In this document: in pieces, positions 15,390 through 24,484 of the stretch
How positions within the stretch are numbered: the stretch's first letter is position 1
How the letters are laid out: every line of letters starts with the position of its first letter
DNA from: Actinomycetota bacterium
GTDB lineage: Bacteria; Actinomycetota; Actinomycetes; Actinomycetales; Microbacteriaceae
Assembly: GCA_020160915.1 (NCBI GenBank)
Contig: JAIUPK010000001.1
Location: 62,001 to 126,000, forward strand
Direction of reading: 5' to 3'
DNA: 64,000 nucleotides
Notes under the pieces: model-generated
What the model was told of the DNA's origin: nothing
The model's input: the letters and a program-made list of their open reading frames with translations, nothing else
Databases searched by the model: none
Position numbers and translations under genes: made by a program

Positions 15390-15862
15390 TGGACGCCGAT
15401 CTTGCGGCCCTGCTCTCCTCGGCAGTCGAACAGCTGCGCGCCGCCGACGTCGCCGACGAAGCCCTCGCCGAACTGAGGCCCGCGCGGCGAATCGGCCCGA
15501 TCACCAAGCCCATGCGGTTCGTGCCGGCGGGGCGGGCATGGCGGCTCGGCGAGATCCTCCTCGACACGGATGCCCGGCTCTACTCCACCGGATCGGTCAC
15601 CCGCGCGCTCACCCCGAAGGACTTCGCGGCCAACAAGAGCCAGGCGGAGGAGGACCGCCGCGAGCTGCAGCGGGCGGCGGTACGCGGCAGGTTCGCCACC
15701 GGCGAGGCCGTCAACTTCGGCTATGCGCCCCTGGAGCCCGGCGACGACCGGCTGCAGTTAGTCGACGGCACGCCGACGCTGCGCCTCCAGCACGCAGAGG
15801 TGCCACTCGAGACCTACCTGGCCGACCGTATCCGCTTCGCGATCAACCCCGGCTGGGACTGA
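15389..15862 (+). CDS. Conserved hypothetical soluble protein
   Basis: 157 aa from ATG 15389 (MDADLAALLSSAVEQLRAAD). The middle reads GRAWRLGEILLDTDARLYSTGSVTRA. The chain is charged, with no membrane segment or cysteine. I recall similar actinobacterial proteins, sometimes labelled glutaminase without good support, and I do not adopt that name. It ends abutting the convergent rbfA stop. Confidence 0.7.
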   Translation: MDADLAALLSSAVEQLRAADVADEALAELRPARRIGPITKPMRFVPAGRAWRLGEILLDTDARLYSTGSVTRALTPKDFAANKSQAEEDRRELQRAAVRGRFATGEAVNFGYAPLEPGDDRLQLVDGTPTLRLQHAEVPLETYLADRIRFAINPGWD

Positions 15863-16309
15863 CTACCCTTCCTCGTCGTCCTCGTCGATCACGCGAGGCT
15901 TCACGTACGGGTCCTCGTCGCCGGCATACTGCGCGGTCTTGGCGAGCGACTCCACCTCGGCGTCGCGCGCAGCGGCCTCAGTCAGCAGCGAGTCGATGAG
16001 GGCCGCATTCTCCGGGATGCCGTCGGCGATGAACTCGAGACTCGGCGTCAGCCGGGCGGTGATGTTCTTTCCGACCTCGCTGCGCAACATGCCGGTGGCG
16101 GACTTGAGGGCCGCGGCCGTGTCGGCACGCTCCTCGTCGCTGCCGTAGACCGTGTAGAAGATCGAGGCGTGCTGAAGGTCGCCGGTGACACGAACATCCG
16201 TGATGGTGACGAATCCCAACCGCGGATCCTTGATGCCACGCTCGAGCGTCTTGGCCACGATCACCTTGATGCGGTCCGCCATCTTCGCGGCCCGTGCTGC
16301 GTCTGCCAT
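15863..16309 (-). CDS. rbfA: 30S ribosome-binding factor A
   Basis: 148 aa from ATG 16309, with AGGAG 6 bases upstream. The KH-like core reads VIVAKTLERGIKDPRLGFVTITDVRVTGDLQHASIFYTVYG, the RbfA signature. An acidic C-terminal tail ends IDEDDEEG. It binds the 30S subunit during 16S rRNA maturation and cold adaptation. It follows infB, as is usual, but a 184-bp palindrome-rich block separates the two. Confidence 0.95.
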   Translation of the reverse strand: MADAARAAKMADRIKVIVAKTLERGIKDPRLGFVTITDVRVTGDLQHASIFYTVYGSDEERADTAAALKSATGMLRSEVGKNITARLTPSLEFIADGIPENAALIDSLLTEAAARDAEVESLAKTAQYAGDEDPYVKPRVIDEDDEEG

Positions 16310-16325
16310 GTTCCAGCTCCTGCCT

Positions 16326-16389
16326 GGGTTTCGATACGCCCTTCGGGCTACTCAACCCGCTCTTCCCGGCCCTCCCCCGCGGGAAGAGC
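16326..16389. repeat. Two REP-like hairpins in the infB-rbfA gap
   Basis: The first unit has outer arms GGGTT (16326-16330) and AACCC (16354-16358) and an inner GCCC-ttc-GGGC stem; it contains TTTCGATACG and CTACTCAACC. I recall very similar dispersed palindromes in Microbacteriaceae intergenic regions, from memory and not tested. The second unit has arms GCTCTTCCC (16359-16367) and GGGAAGAGC (16381-16389). A TTTCGATAC remnant also occurs near 58592. Confidence 0.55.
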
Positions 16390-16397
16390 CTTCCGGA

Positions 16398-16484
16398 GGC
16401 TGACTCTCCGGTACCTCGGGTCTGGGCTCTTGAGCAAACAAAGTTTGCGAACCTGCCCAGACTCGAGGTGCCGGAGAGTCAGCC
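16398..16484. repeat. Long near-perfect 30-bp inverted repeat downstream of infB
   Basis: The arms 16398-16427 and 16455-16484 match at 28 of 30 positions; both differences are G-U wobbles in plus-strand RNA. The 27-base loop carries its own stem, GCAAAC-aaa-GTTTGC. The element ends 9 bases from the infB stop. It could be a MITE-like insertion, an RNase III processing stem or an attenuator between infB and rbfA. Confidence 0.75.
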
Positions 16485-16493
16485 GACCACGGG

Positions 16494-19262
16494 CTACACC
16501 CGCGGCTTCTCCTTCATCTCAATCGTCTCGATCTCGTCGCCGATCTGGATGTCGTTGAACTTGCCGAGACCGATTCCGGCCTCGAAGTCGGTGCGCACCT
16601 CGGTGACGTCGTCCTTGAAGCGACGCAGCGACTCGATGGCCAGGTTGTCACCGACCACGACACCGTCGCGGATGACCCGGGCACGCGCGTTGCGCGTGAT
16701 GGTTCCGGACCGCACGATGACACCGGCGATGTTGCCGACCTTGGAGGAGCGGAAGATCTCGCGGATCTCCGCGACACCGGACTGCACCTCTTCGAACTCG
16801 GGCTTGAGCATGCCCTTGAGCGAGTTCTCGATCTCCTCGAGTGCCGAGTAGATGACCGAGTAGAAGCGGATGTCCACTCCCTCGCGCGAGGCCCGCTCGC
16901 GCGCCTTCGTGTCGGGGCGCACGTTGAACCCGATGATGATCGCGTTGTCGATCGTCGCCAGGTTGACGTCGCTCTCGGTGATCGCGCCCACACCGCGGTG
17001 GATGATGCGCAGCTGCACCGAGTCATCCACCTCGATCTTGAGCAGCGACTCCTCGAGCGCCTCAACGGCACCGGAGACGTCACCCTTGATGATGAGGTTG
17101 AGGGCTTCGACCTTGCCGTCTTCGAGGGCCTTGGTGAAGTCCTCAAGGCTGATGCGCTTGCGCGCCTTGGCCAGCAGGGCGTTGCGCTCGACCGCTTCAC
17201 GCTTCTCAGCGATCTGGCGGGCGGTGCGGTCCTCCTCGACGACGATGAACGTGTCGCCGGCGCGGGGCACGGTCGACAGACCCTGCACCTGCACGGGGCG
17301 CGACGGCCAGGCTTCGAGCACGGTGTCGCCGTTCTCGTCGTGCATGGCACGCACGCGGCCGTAGGCGGTTCCCGCGACGATCGCGTCACCGACACGCAGC
17401 GTTCCCGACTGGATGAGCACGGTCGCGACAGCGCCACGGCCCTTGTCGAGCTTGGCTTCGATGGCCACGCCGCGAGCATCCTTGTTGGGGTTGGCGCGAA
17501 GGTCGAGCCCGGCATCGGCGGTAAGCAGTACGGCGTCGAGCAGCTCGGCGATACCCACGTTGTTGAGCGCGGAGACATCCATGAACATGGTGTCGCCGCC
17601 ATACTCCTCGGCGACCAGACCGAACTCGGTGAGCTGCTGGCGCACCTTGGCGGGGTTGGCCCCCTCCTTGTCGATCTTGTTGACGGCCACCACGATCGGC
17701 ACGCCTGCGGCCTGCGCGTGGTTGAGCGCCTCCACCGTCTGCGGCATGATGCCGTCGTCGGCGGCGACCACGAGGATCGCGACGTCGGTCACCTGCGCAC
17801 CACGTGCGCGCATGGCGGTGAACGCCTCGTGACCCGGGGTGTCGATGAAGGTGATGGCGCGCTCGTGGCCCTCGTGCTCGGTCCAGACCTGGTAGGCACC
17901 GATGTGCTGGGTGATGCCACCCGCCTCACCGGCAACCACGTTGGCGTTGCGGATCGCGTCGAGGAGCTTGGTCTTACCGTGGTCGACGTGGCCCATGACG
18001 GTCACGACTGGCGGACGGATCTCCAGATCCTCGTCACTCTCGTCCTCGAGCTCCTGGTCGAGGTCGAGGTCGAAGCCGGCGAGCAGCTCGCGGTCCTCGT
18101 CCTCGGGCGAGACCATCTCGATCTTGTAGTTGAGCTCGCCCGCGAGAATCGAGAATGTCTCCTCGTCGAGCGACTCGGTTGCGGTCGCCATCTGGCCGAG
18201 GTGGAAGAGCGCGGTCACGAGGCTTCCCGGCTGCACCGTGTAGCCGGTCAGCGTCTCCAACTTGTCGGCCAGGTCGGTGATCGACGCGCCACGACGCAGA
18301 CGGATGACCGTCTTGCCGTCACCGCGGGGAACGCTCACGCCACCCAGCGACGGTGCTTCCCTCAGTTCGAACTCGGCGCGCTTCGTACGCTTCGACTTGC
18401 GGGCCTTGCTCTTGCCGCCGCCACGACCGAAGGCACCAGCGGTGCCACCGCCGGGACCACGACCACGACCACCGGCACCACCGGCGGGTGGACGGTTGGG
18501 TCCGAAGTTGTTGCCGGGCGCACCGCCGGGGGCGCCACCGGGACGGAAGCCGCCACCACCAGCGGGACGACCGGGTCCACCCGGACGCTGCTGGAACGGC
18601 GCGTTGCCGCCGGGACGCTGACCGAAGGCCGCCGGGCGCGCACCCTGGCCGGGGCCGCCGGGACGCGGGGCTCCGGGTCGCGGGATGGCCCCGGGGGTGC
18701 CGGGACGCTGCATGCCCTGGTTCGAGGCGAAGGGGTTGTTTCCGGGGCGCGGTGCGCCCGGGCGCTGCATGCCCTGGTTCGACGCGAAGGGGTTGTTGCC
18801 GGGGCGGGGCGTGCCGGGACGAGGGATGCCCGCGGGGCTCGGGGCCGCGGCATCCGGGCTTGCTGCTGCCGCCGCGGTGGGAGCCGGGGTCGCCGCCTGG
18901 GACTGCGCCGCCTGTGCTTGTGCCTGCGCGAGCGCCTCGGCCTGGGCCTGGCGCTCCGCGACCGTCAGCGGCGGTGCTGCCGGTGCCGGCGCGTCGACCT
19001 CGTAGTCGTCTACTGCCGGCGCAGCGGGAGCGGGAGCTGCGGGCCGCGGTGCGGCCTTCGGCGCAGCCTTGGGCTTCTCGGCGGGCGCCGCCGGCTTGAC
19101 GCCGTCGGCGATCAGCGCCTCCTTCACCTTGCGGGCGACGGGGGGCGCGACGCTGGACGAAGGGCCCTTGACGAACTGGCCGATGTCTTTCAGCTTGTCG
19201 AGCACGATCTTGGATTCGATGCCGAGTTCGGCAGCGATTTCGTGCACTCGTGGGTTAGCCAC
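16494..19262 (-). CDS. infB: Translation initiation factor IF-2
   Basis: 922 aa from GTG 19262 ([17 protein letters not shown]), with AGGAG 4 bases upstream. The N-terminal IF2_N helix is followed by an Ala/Pro/Gly-rich stretch (about residues 50-290). That stretch contains two copies of a block reading [19 protein letters not shown]. The GTPase domain follows: [14 protein letters not shown] (G1), DTPGHEAF (G3) and NKID (G4); the C-terminal initiator-tRNA binding domains complete it. It brings fMet-tRNA to the 30S subunit. It follows ylxR in the nusA operon layout. Confidence 0.98.
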   Translation of the reverse strand: MANPRVHEIAAELGIESKIVLDKLKDIGQFVKGPSSSVAPPVARKVKEALIADGVKPAAPAEKPKAAPKAAPRPAAPAPAAPAVDDYEVDAPAPAAPPLTVAERQAQAEALAQAQAQAAQSQAATPAPTAAAAASPDAAAPSPAGIPRPGTPRPGNNPFASNQGMQRPGAPRPGNNPFASNQGMQRPGTPGAIPRPGAPRPGGPGQGARPAAFGQRPGGNAPFQQRPGGPGRPAGGGGFRPGGAPGGAPGNNFGPNRPPAGGAGGRGRGPGGGTAGAFGRGGGKSKARKSKRTKRAEFELREAPSLGGVSVPRGDGKTVIRLRRGASITDLADKLETLTGYTVQPGSLVTALFHLGQMATATESLDEETFSILAGELNYKIEMVSPEDEDRELLAGFDLDLDQELEDESDEDLEIRPPVVTVMGHVDHGKTKLLDAIRNANVVAGEAGGITQHIGAYQVWTEHEGHERAITFIDTPGHEAFTAMRARGAQVTDVAILVVAADDGIMPQTVEALNHAQAAGVPIVVAVNKIDKEGANPAKVRQQLTEFGLVAEEYGGDTMFMDVSALNNVGIAELLDAVLLTADAGLDLRANPNKDARGVAIEAKLDKGRGAVATVLIQSGTLRVGDAIVAGTAYGRVRAMHDENGDTVLEAWPSRPVQVQGLSTVPRAGDTFIVVEEDRTARQIAEKREAVERNALLAKARKRISLEDFTKALEDGKVEALNLIIKGDVSGAVEALEESLLKIEVDDSVQLRIIHRGVGAITESDVNLATIDNAIIIGFNVRPDTKARERASREGVDIRFYSVIYSALEEIENSLKGMLKPEFEEVQSGVAEIREIFRSSKVGNIAGVIVRSGTITRNARARVIRDGVVVGDNLAIESLRRFKDDVTEVRTDFEAGIGLGKFNDIQIGDEIETIEMKEKPRV

Positions 19263-19352
19263 AATTCTCCTGTCTGGGTCTGCACCCGGACAGGGGCAGA
19301 CCGTTAGTTACGGACGGGTCTCATTTCGAGCCGCTCATTAGTTGTCCATAGG

Positions 19353-19652
19353 TCAATCAGCCTGTTTCTCACGGGGAGCCTCGGTGGAGGCTCCGACTGC
19401 GGTGCGAACGTGCTCGACTCCGAGTGCGCTGGTCACCCTGAGCGCCCGGCCGAACGCCCTGCGCTGGGCAGCGAGTTCGACGCACGCGATCGTGGGGTGC
19501 ACCCACGCACCTCGACCGGGAAGTGTCGCGGACGGATCCGGGATCACCTCGTCGCCTCGCACGACGACCCTCAGCAGGAGGGTGGCGTCCGCGCGGATGC
19601 GACAACCGATGCACGTTCTTACGAAGTCCAGTGTAGCCGCCTTCCGCGGCAT
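19353..19652 (-). CDS. ylxR: YlxR-family RNA-binding protein
   Basis: 99 aa from ATG 19652 (MPRKAATLDFVRTCIGCR). The conserved start RTCIGCR and the middle GRGAWVHPTIACVELAAQRRAFGRALR match YlxR (DUF448). A GTG at 19718 in frame would add 22 residues; I prefer 19652 because family members usually begin just before RTCxGCR, but no ribosome site decides it. The protein sits between nusA and infB in most bacteria. Here two foreign genes separate it from nusA. Confidence 0.88.
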   Translation of the reverse strand: MPRKAATLDFVRTCIGCRIRADATLLLRVVVRGDEVIPDPSATLPGRGAWVHPTIACVELAAQRRAFGRALRVTSALGVEHVRTAVGASTEAPREKQAD

Positions 19653-19812
19653 CCGCCCGACCAGCACGAGGGAGCGTTCCGACGGCACTGGCCTAGGGGT
19701 ATTGACCACGTCGCTCACCGCAGTTCGGGGTGCTCCCCGGCCCCGGGCCCGGCTTTCGCGAGCTCGCCTGATCCAGCGCGAGTCGGTGCGCGACCTCAGG
19801 GTCTGACGCCGG

Positions 19813-20130
19813 TCAGATCCCGTCGACGATCGCGGTGAGCGCGGCGAGGTGCCGGGCGAGGGCGGCGCGACCGACCGGTGTGATCGACAGCCAGGTGCGC
19901 GGCCGCTTGCCCACGTAGCCCTTGCGCAACTCGACGTAACCGACCGCTTCGAGCGCCGCCGCCTGCTTGCTGAGCACGGAATCGCTCACCTCGAGACTCT
20001 CCCGCACCACGCCGAACTCGGCGTCCTCGACGCGAGCGAGGGCTGCGATGAGGCTCAGGCGCACGGGAGCGGTGAGGATCTCGTCGACCTCGTGACGGGG
20101 ATGCCGCGGCTCGGCGGCCCAGTCGGTCAT
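19813..20130 (-). CDS. Winged-helix transcriptional regulator (HTH_34-like)
   Basis: 105 aa from ATG 20130 (MTDWAAEPRHPRHEVDEIL). A single winged helix is seen: APVRLSLIAALARVEDAEFGVVRESLEVSDSVLSKQAAALEAVGYVELRKGYVGKRPRTWLSITPVGRAAL in outline, typical of one-domain MarR/ArsR-like regulators whose wing carries a GKRPRTWL segment. The start overlaps the upstream membrane-protein stop in ATGA. Such pairs commonly encode a regulator and the membrane protein it controls. It probably binds the palindromes at 20605-20646. Ligand unknown. Confidence 0.82.
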   Translation of the reverse strand: MTDWAAEPRHPRHEVDEILTAPVRLSLIAALARVEDAEFGVVRESLEVSDSVLSKQAAALEAVGYVELRKGYVGKRPRTWLSITPVGRAALARHLAALTAIVDGI

Positions 20131-20585
20131 CCGCGCTCCGGACGGAGGCCGACGATCACGAGCGGGAGCGCCGTCGCGACCGCCCACGGGACCCACAGCG
20201 CGGGGGTCGTGCTCTGAGTCGAGGTGGAGACGGAGATCCCCACGGCGTAGAGCACGATCGTGATCACGAATCCCTTGGCGTACTGCTGGCGCCAGCCGGG
20301 AGTCGCCCCCGGGCGCCCCCAGCGGTAGAGCAGGGCGGCGGCGACGAGCAACACACCGTAGGCGACCGTGATGGCGACGGAGGCGGTGATCTGCCCGAGC
20401 GGATAGACGTAGATCGTGCCGAGCAGGAACAGGGCGATGAGCACGCCGACCGTGATGGCGAAGGCGCCGCTCGCGACGCGCGCCCGATGGGCGATGGCGG
20501 TGCCTGCCTCAGCGCCTTCGGCGGCTGCCGCAAGGAGGGCTTGGGCGTCGGGCGAGGGGCTCTCGGGGGTGGTCTCGTCGGTCAT
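20127..20585 (-). CDS. Four-helix membrane protein paired with the regulator
   Basis: 152 aa from ATG 20585 (MTDETTPESPSPDAQALL), with AAGGA 8 bases upstream. A soluble acidic N-terminus of about 40 residues precedes four hydrophobic segments, beginning GAFAITVGVLIALFLLGTIYVY. No motif is recognised. The gene lies between nusA and ylxR, where a gene is not normally found, and has its own promoter region with two palindromes. Confidence 0.78.
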   Translation of the reverse strand: MTDETTPESPSPDAQALLAAAAEGAEAGTAIAHRARVASGAFAITVGVLIALFLLGTIYVYPLGQITASVAITVAYGVLLVAAALLYRWGRPGATPGWRQQYAKGFVITIVLYAVGISVSTSTQSTTPALWVPWAVATALPLVIVGLRPERG

Positions 20586-20604
20586 CTGAGGTCCTTCATG
20601 CTCG

Positions 20605-20646
20605 GGAACTTTGTTCCATTCAAGCATGTATTTTCCAGATTGGAAA
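20605..20646 (-). promoter_or_regulatory. Two palindromes upstream of the regulator/membrane-protein pair
   Basis: TTTCCA-gat-TGGAAA (20632-20646) and GGAAC-ttt-GTTCC (20605-20617) are both perfect. They lie in the leader of the 20585 gene, 20 and 47 bp before its ATG. Position and symmetry suit autoregulation by the winged-helix protein of the same operon. Confidence 0.5.
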
Positions 20647-20725
20647 GTAGTTTCACGAGTATGGGTATTGGCCGGCGCATTCGACCGCTGATGCGTTCGA
20701 ATCGCGCGAGAATCGGCATCAGCCG

Positions 20726-20749
20726 GATTCAATCCTCCAGGATTGAATC
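20726..20749 (-). terminator. Hairpin overlapping the nusA stop codon
   Basis: GATTCAATCC (20726-20735) and GGATTGAATC (20740-20749) form a perfect 10-bp stem with a 4-base loop. It encodes the last nusA codons and includes the TGA. No T-run follows on the minus strand, so it may be a weak terminator or a 3'-end stabiliser separating nusA from the inserted genes. Confidence 0.5.
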
Positions 20750-21730
20750 GGGCTGGATGTCGATGCGGGCGCCCGTGAGCTTCGCGGCCAAGCGGGCGTT
20801 CTGCCCCTCCTTGCCGATCGCGAGCGACAGCTGGTAGTCGGGCACCAACGCGCGCACCGCCTTGGTGGATTCGTCGATGACGTACGAGCTGGTCACCTTG
20901 GCCGGCGACAGAGCATTGGCGACGAAGGTGGCGAGGTTGTCGGAGTAGTCGACGATGTCGATCTTCTCGTTGTTGAGCTCGGCGGTGACGGCGCGCACCC
21001 GCTGACCCAGCTCGCCGATGCACGCGCCCTTGGCGTTGACTCCCGGCTCCAGCGCCCGAACCGCCATCTTGGTGCGGTGCCCGGCCTCGCGCGCAAGCGA
21101 CGTGATCTCCACGATCCCACTGGCGATCTCCGGAACCTCGAGCGCGAAGAGCTTGCGCACGAGCGCGGGATGCGTGCGGCTCACGGTGATCTGCGGCCCC
21201 TTGAGTCCCTTGCTGACGGCCGTGACGTAGACCCGGATGCGCGTTCCATGCGTGTAGTCCTCGCCCGGCACCTGCTCCTCGGGCGGCAGGATCGCCTCGA
21301 CGGTGCCGAGGTCGACGTGGATCATCCGGGGATTCGGTCCCTGCTGGATGACGCCCGCGACGATGTCGCCCTCGCGGCCCTTGAACTCGCCGAGCACGTG
21401 ATCGTCGGCGATGTCGCGCAGGCGCTGGTTGATGACCTGCTTGGCGGCGAACGCGGCGATGCGCCCGAAGTCGTCGGGGCTGTCCTCGGCCTCGCCGATC
21501 ACCGCACCCTCATCGTCGAGTTCGGGCACCCAGATGGTGACCTTGCCGGTCTTGCGGTCGAGCTCGACGCGGGCCTTCAGCGACGTGGCATCCGTGGACT
21601 TGTGATCCGAGTCGCCGACATGCTTGAGGTAGGCGGTCAGGATGGCCTGCTCGATGATCTGCACGAGTTCCTCGAAGGGGATCTCGCGCTCGCGCTCCAT
21701 GAGGCGCAGCACGCTCAGGTCGATGTCCAC
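20729..21730 (-). CDS. nusA: Transcription termination/antitermination factor NusA
   Basis: 333 aa from GTG 21730 ([23 protein letters not shown]), with CGGAGG 6 bases upstream. The order is N-terminal RNAP-binding domain, S1 domain ([26 protein letters not shown]) and two KH domains ([26 protein letters not shown]). The acidic C-terminal repeats of E. coli NusA are absent, as is normal in actinobacteria. It modulates pausing and termination. A rimP gene, usually immediately upstream of nusA, is missing: the next gene is divergent. Confidence 0.97.
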   Translation of the reverse strand: MDIDLSVLRLMEREREIPFEELVQIIEQAILTAYLKHVGDSDHKSTDATSLKARVELDRKTGKVTIWVPELDDEGAVIGEAEDSPDDFGRIAAFAAKQVINQRLRDIADDHVLGEFKGREGDIVAGVIQQGPNPRMIHVDLGTVEAILPPEEQVPGEDYTHGTRIRVYVTAVSKGLKGPQITVSRTHPALVRKLFALEVPEIASGIVEITSLAREAGHRTKMAVRALEPGVNAKGACIGELGQRVRAVTAELNNEKIDIVDYSDNLATFVANALSPAKVTSSYVIDESTKAVRALVPDYQLSLAIGKEGQNARLAAKLTGARIDIQPDSILED

Positions 21731-21842
21731 TGAGGGCCTCCGGTATTGAGATCTGGTGCTCGAACGACCGATGTCGCCGATGCGACACCCAGTTTAGCGG
21801 TCGGGGCGCGGGCGGCACACCGTCGCGCCGTCCGCCCTCCCC

Positions 21843-21848
21843 TACTGT
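21843..21848 (+). promoter_or_regulatory. Leaderless -10 box TACTGT
   Basis: TACTGT lies 6 nt before ATG 21855 of the lipoprotein gene. Confidence 0.55.
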
Positions 21849-21854
21849 GGAGCA

Positions 21855-22676
21855 ATGGCCCTCGAACGACTCCTTGCCACCGTCGCCCTGAGCACCATCG
21901 CGGTGGTGGCGCTGTCCGGATGCGTGACGGTCATCCCGTCCGCACCCGTACCTGTCGCGGACGGCTCGGTGCCGCAGGAGCAGGACGACGACTTCGGCAC
22001 CGTGGATGTCTACACGGTGTTGGACGATGGGACTCTCGACCCCGCGGCATCCGGCCTCACGGCGACGGTCTGGGACACGTTCACGCGCGTGGCCACGGTC
22101 GACTTCGCCGCCGAGGTGATGACGCAGTACCGGGTCGGCGATTCAGCGTCGAGTGACACGCTCGCGTACGTCTACCAGGACGACGATCCCCAGTACTGGG
22201 TGCTCGCCGCCAACCTTGCGACGAGTGACGATCCCACCCAGCTCGTGGCGACCCTGATCCACGAGTACGGGCACATCCTGATGCTGGCCACCGATGAGGT
22301 GGACCCCACCGCAACGTCGTGCGACACCATCGAACTCGACGAGGGTTGCGCGCACGGCGACTCGGTGCTGCTGGCGTTCCAGCAGCAGTTCTGGGCTCCC
22401 TACGGCGACGCGGCACCCGATCTCGCGAACACGGACGCCGACCTCGCCTGGGAGTTCTACCTCGCCCACGAGGACGACTTCGTGAGCGACTACGCGGCAA
22501 CCAACGCGATCGAGGATGCCGCGGAGACGTTCATGACGTTCGTGCTCGAGGACGAGCCGGCTGGCGACTCGATCGTGGCGCGCAAGCTCGAGTTCTTCTG
22601 GGCGTACCCGGAACTCGTGGCAATCCGCGAGCGTATCCGTACGGAGTTCGCCGACGACCTCGGGCTGGTCAGCTAA
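21855..22676 (+). CDS. Putative zinc-dependent lipoprotein peptidase
   Basis: 273 aa. A lipoprotein signal runs to LSGC with Cys23 as the lipidation site, followed by an acidic, low-complexity linker. TLIHEYGHIL carries the zincin motif HEYGH (His136, Glu137, His140), and AAETFMTFVL about 95 residues later could supply a third Glu ligand. It is probably a membrane-anchored extracellular metallopeptidase; I do not recognise a named family. It replaces rimP as the neighbour of nusA but is divergent. The stop directly abuts the convergent proS stop with no spacer. Confidence 0.7.
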   Translation: MALERLLATVALSTIAVVALSGCVTVIPSAPVPVADGSVPQEQDDDFGTVDVYTVLDDGTLDPAASGLTATVWDTFTRVATVDFAAEVMTQYRVGDSASSDTLAYVYQDDDPQYWVLAANLATSDDPTQLVATLIHEYGHILMLATDEVDPTATSCDTIELDEGCAHGDSVLLAFQQQFWAPYGDAAPDLANTDADLAWEFYLAHEDDFVSDYAATNAIEDAAETFMTFVLEDEPAGDSIVARKLEFFWAYPELVAIRERIRTEFADDLGLVS

Positions 22677-24461
22677 TTAGGCGAGCAGCGCTGCGCCCAC
22701 CTCATCGAGGCCGATGCTCGTGCGCTCGCCGGTGCGGCGATCCCACAACTCGACGCGACCCTCTGCCGCATCCCGGCCGACTATGACGATCTGGGGAACA
22801 CCGAGCAGCTCGGCGTCACCGAACTTCACGCCCGGCGAGACCTTGGGACGGTCGTCGAACAGCACGTCGAAGCCGCTCTCCTCCAGCGAACCCACGAGCG
22901 CTTCTGCCGTCTCGTAGATGACCTCCTCGCGACCCGCCGCGATCACGTGCACGTCGAACGGGGCGATGTTGCGGGGCCAGATCAGCCCCTTCTCGTCGTT
23001 GTTCGCCTCGGCGATCACGGCCATGATGCGGGTGACGCCGATGCCGTAGGAGCCCATCGTGACGGTCACGAGCTTGCCGTTCTCGTCGAGCACCTTGAGC
23101 CCGAGCGCCTCGGCGTACTTGCGGCCCAGCTGGAACACGTGGCCGATCTCCATGCCGCGCGCGAGCTCGACCGGGCCAGAGCCATCCGGTGCGGGGTCGC
23201 CCGCGAGCACTTCGCCGACCTGCACGGTGCCGTCACCGACGAAGTCGCGACCCGCGACCAGACCGAACACGTGGCGGCCGTGCTCGTTGGCTCCGGTGAT
23301 CCAGCCGCTGCCCTCGGAGACCCTCGGGTCGAGCAGGTAGCGGATGCCCGTGGCACTCTTCTCGCCGAGCACAGCACCGGCGGCCGACCACGGCCCGATG
23401 TAGCCCTTGACGAGACCGGGACGGTCGTCGAGCTTGTCGAGACGCGCGAAGTCGGCCTCTGTAGCGGGCTCCACTTCGGCGGGCGCGAACGCCACCTCGG
23501 CGCGCTTCATGTCCACGTCGCGGTCGCCGGGCAGGCCGACGATGACCAGCTCGCGGTTGCCCTCGAGGTCGGTGAGGGCGAGCACGATGTTCTTGAGAGT
23601 GTCTGCCGCGGTCCATGCACGACCGTCCGGACGCGGGTGCTTCTCGTTGGCCAGCGCGACGAGGGTCGCGATCGTCGGGGTGTCGGGGGTGTCGAGCACC
23701 TCGGCCGGGGTCAGCTTCTCGAAGGATCGGGCGGGCGGCGCCGCCGTCGTGAATGCCTCGACGTTGGCGGCGTACCCACCGTCGGTGCGCACGAAGGTGT
23801 CCTCGCCGATCGGGGTCGGGTGCAGGAATTCCTCGCTCTTCGATCCGCCCATCGCGCCAGCATCCGCCTTGACTATGACGTAGTCGAGTCCGAGGCGCTG
23901 GAAGATGCGCTCGTAGGCGTCGCGGTGCTGCTGGTACGAGACATCCAGCCCCGCGTCGGTGTAGTCGAAGGAGTAGCTGTCCTTCATCGAGAACTCGCGG
24001 CCGCGCAGGAGGCCGGCGCGCGGGCGGGCCTCGTCGCGGTACTTGTCCTGGATCTGGTAGATCGACAGCGGAAGATCCTTGTAGCTCGAGTACAGGTCTT
24101 TCACGAGCAGCGTGAAGACCTCCTCGTGCGTCGGCGCGAGGAGGTAGTCGGCGCCCTTGCGGTCCTTGAGACGGAAGATGCCGTCGCCGTACTCGGTCCA
24201 GCGGCCGGTGACCTCGTAGGGCTCACGCGGCAGCAGCGCCGGGAAGTGCACCTCCTGCGCGCCGAACGCCTCGAGCTCCTCGCGGATGATGTTCTCGATC
24301 TTGCGACGGACCTTCAGGCCCAGAGGAAGCCACGCGAACACTCCGGGGGCCTGTCGACGGATGTAGCCGGCGCGAACGAGGAGGCGATGGCTCGCGACCT
24401 CGGCGTCGACCGGATCCTCGCGGAGGGTGCGGACGAAGAGCTGGGAGAGGCGTGTGGACAC
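22677..24461 (-). CDS. proS: Prolyl-tRNA synthetase
   Basis: 594 aa from GTG 24461 ([22 protein letters not shown]). Class II motifs are present, including motif 2 around [31 protein letters not shown] and motif 3 [12 protein letters not shown]. An insertion (editing) domain lies between, as in bacterial-type ProRS, and an anticodon-binding domain ends the chain. It charges tRNA-Pro. The start is chosen because TAAACT lies 7 nt upstream; a longer frame to 24692 has no support. Confidence 0.97.
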   Translation of the reverse strand: MSTRLSQLFVRTLREDPVDAEVASHRLLVRAGYIRRQAPGVFAWLPLGLKVRRKIENIIREELEAFGAQEVHFPALLPREPYEVTGRWTEYGDGIFRLKDRKGADYLLAPTHEEVFTLLVKDLYSSYKDLPLSIYQIQDKYRDEARPRAGLLRGREFSMKDSYSFDYTDAGLDVSYQQHRDAYERIFQRLGLDYVIVKADAGAMGGSKSEEFLHPTPIGEDTFVRTDGGYAANVEAFTTAAPPARSFEKLTPAEVLDTPDTPTIATLVALANEKHPRPDGRAWTAADTLKNIVLALTDLEGNRELVIVGLPGDRDVDMKRAEVAFAPAEVEPATEADFARLDKLDDRPGLVKGYIGPWSAAGAVLGEKSATGIRYLLDPRVSEGSGWITGANEHGRHVFGLVAGRDFVGDGTVQVGEVLAGDPAPDGSGPVELARGMEIGHVFQLGRKYAEALGLKVLDENGKLVTVTMGSYGIGVTRIMAVIAEANNDEKGLIWPRNIAPFDVHVIAAGREEVIYETAEALVGSLEESGFDVLFDDRPKVSPGVKFGDAELLGVPQIVIVGRDAAEGRVELWDRRTGERTSIGLDEVGAALLA

Positions 24462-24468
24462 CCGGCTG

Positions 24469-24474
24469 AGTTTA
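24469..24474 (-). promoter_or_regulatory. Leaderless -10 box TAAACT for proS
   Basis: TAAACT on the minus strand, 7 nt before GTG 24461, just inside the 23-bp gap to ispG. Confidence 0.55.
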
Positions 24475-24484
24475 CCGGGAGTGC

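Noticed and set aside
18580-18810. Repeats inside infB as a mobile or CRISPR-like array
   Set aside because: They encode the normal Gly/Pro-rich N-terminal stretch of actinobacterial IF-2.
16998-19307. 769-codon open frame antisense to infB
   Set aside because: It mirrors the infB coding frame in GC-rich DNA, has no domain I recognise and no start signal. infB itself is certain.
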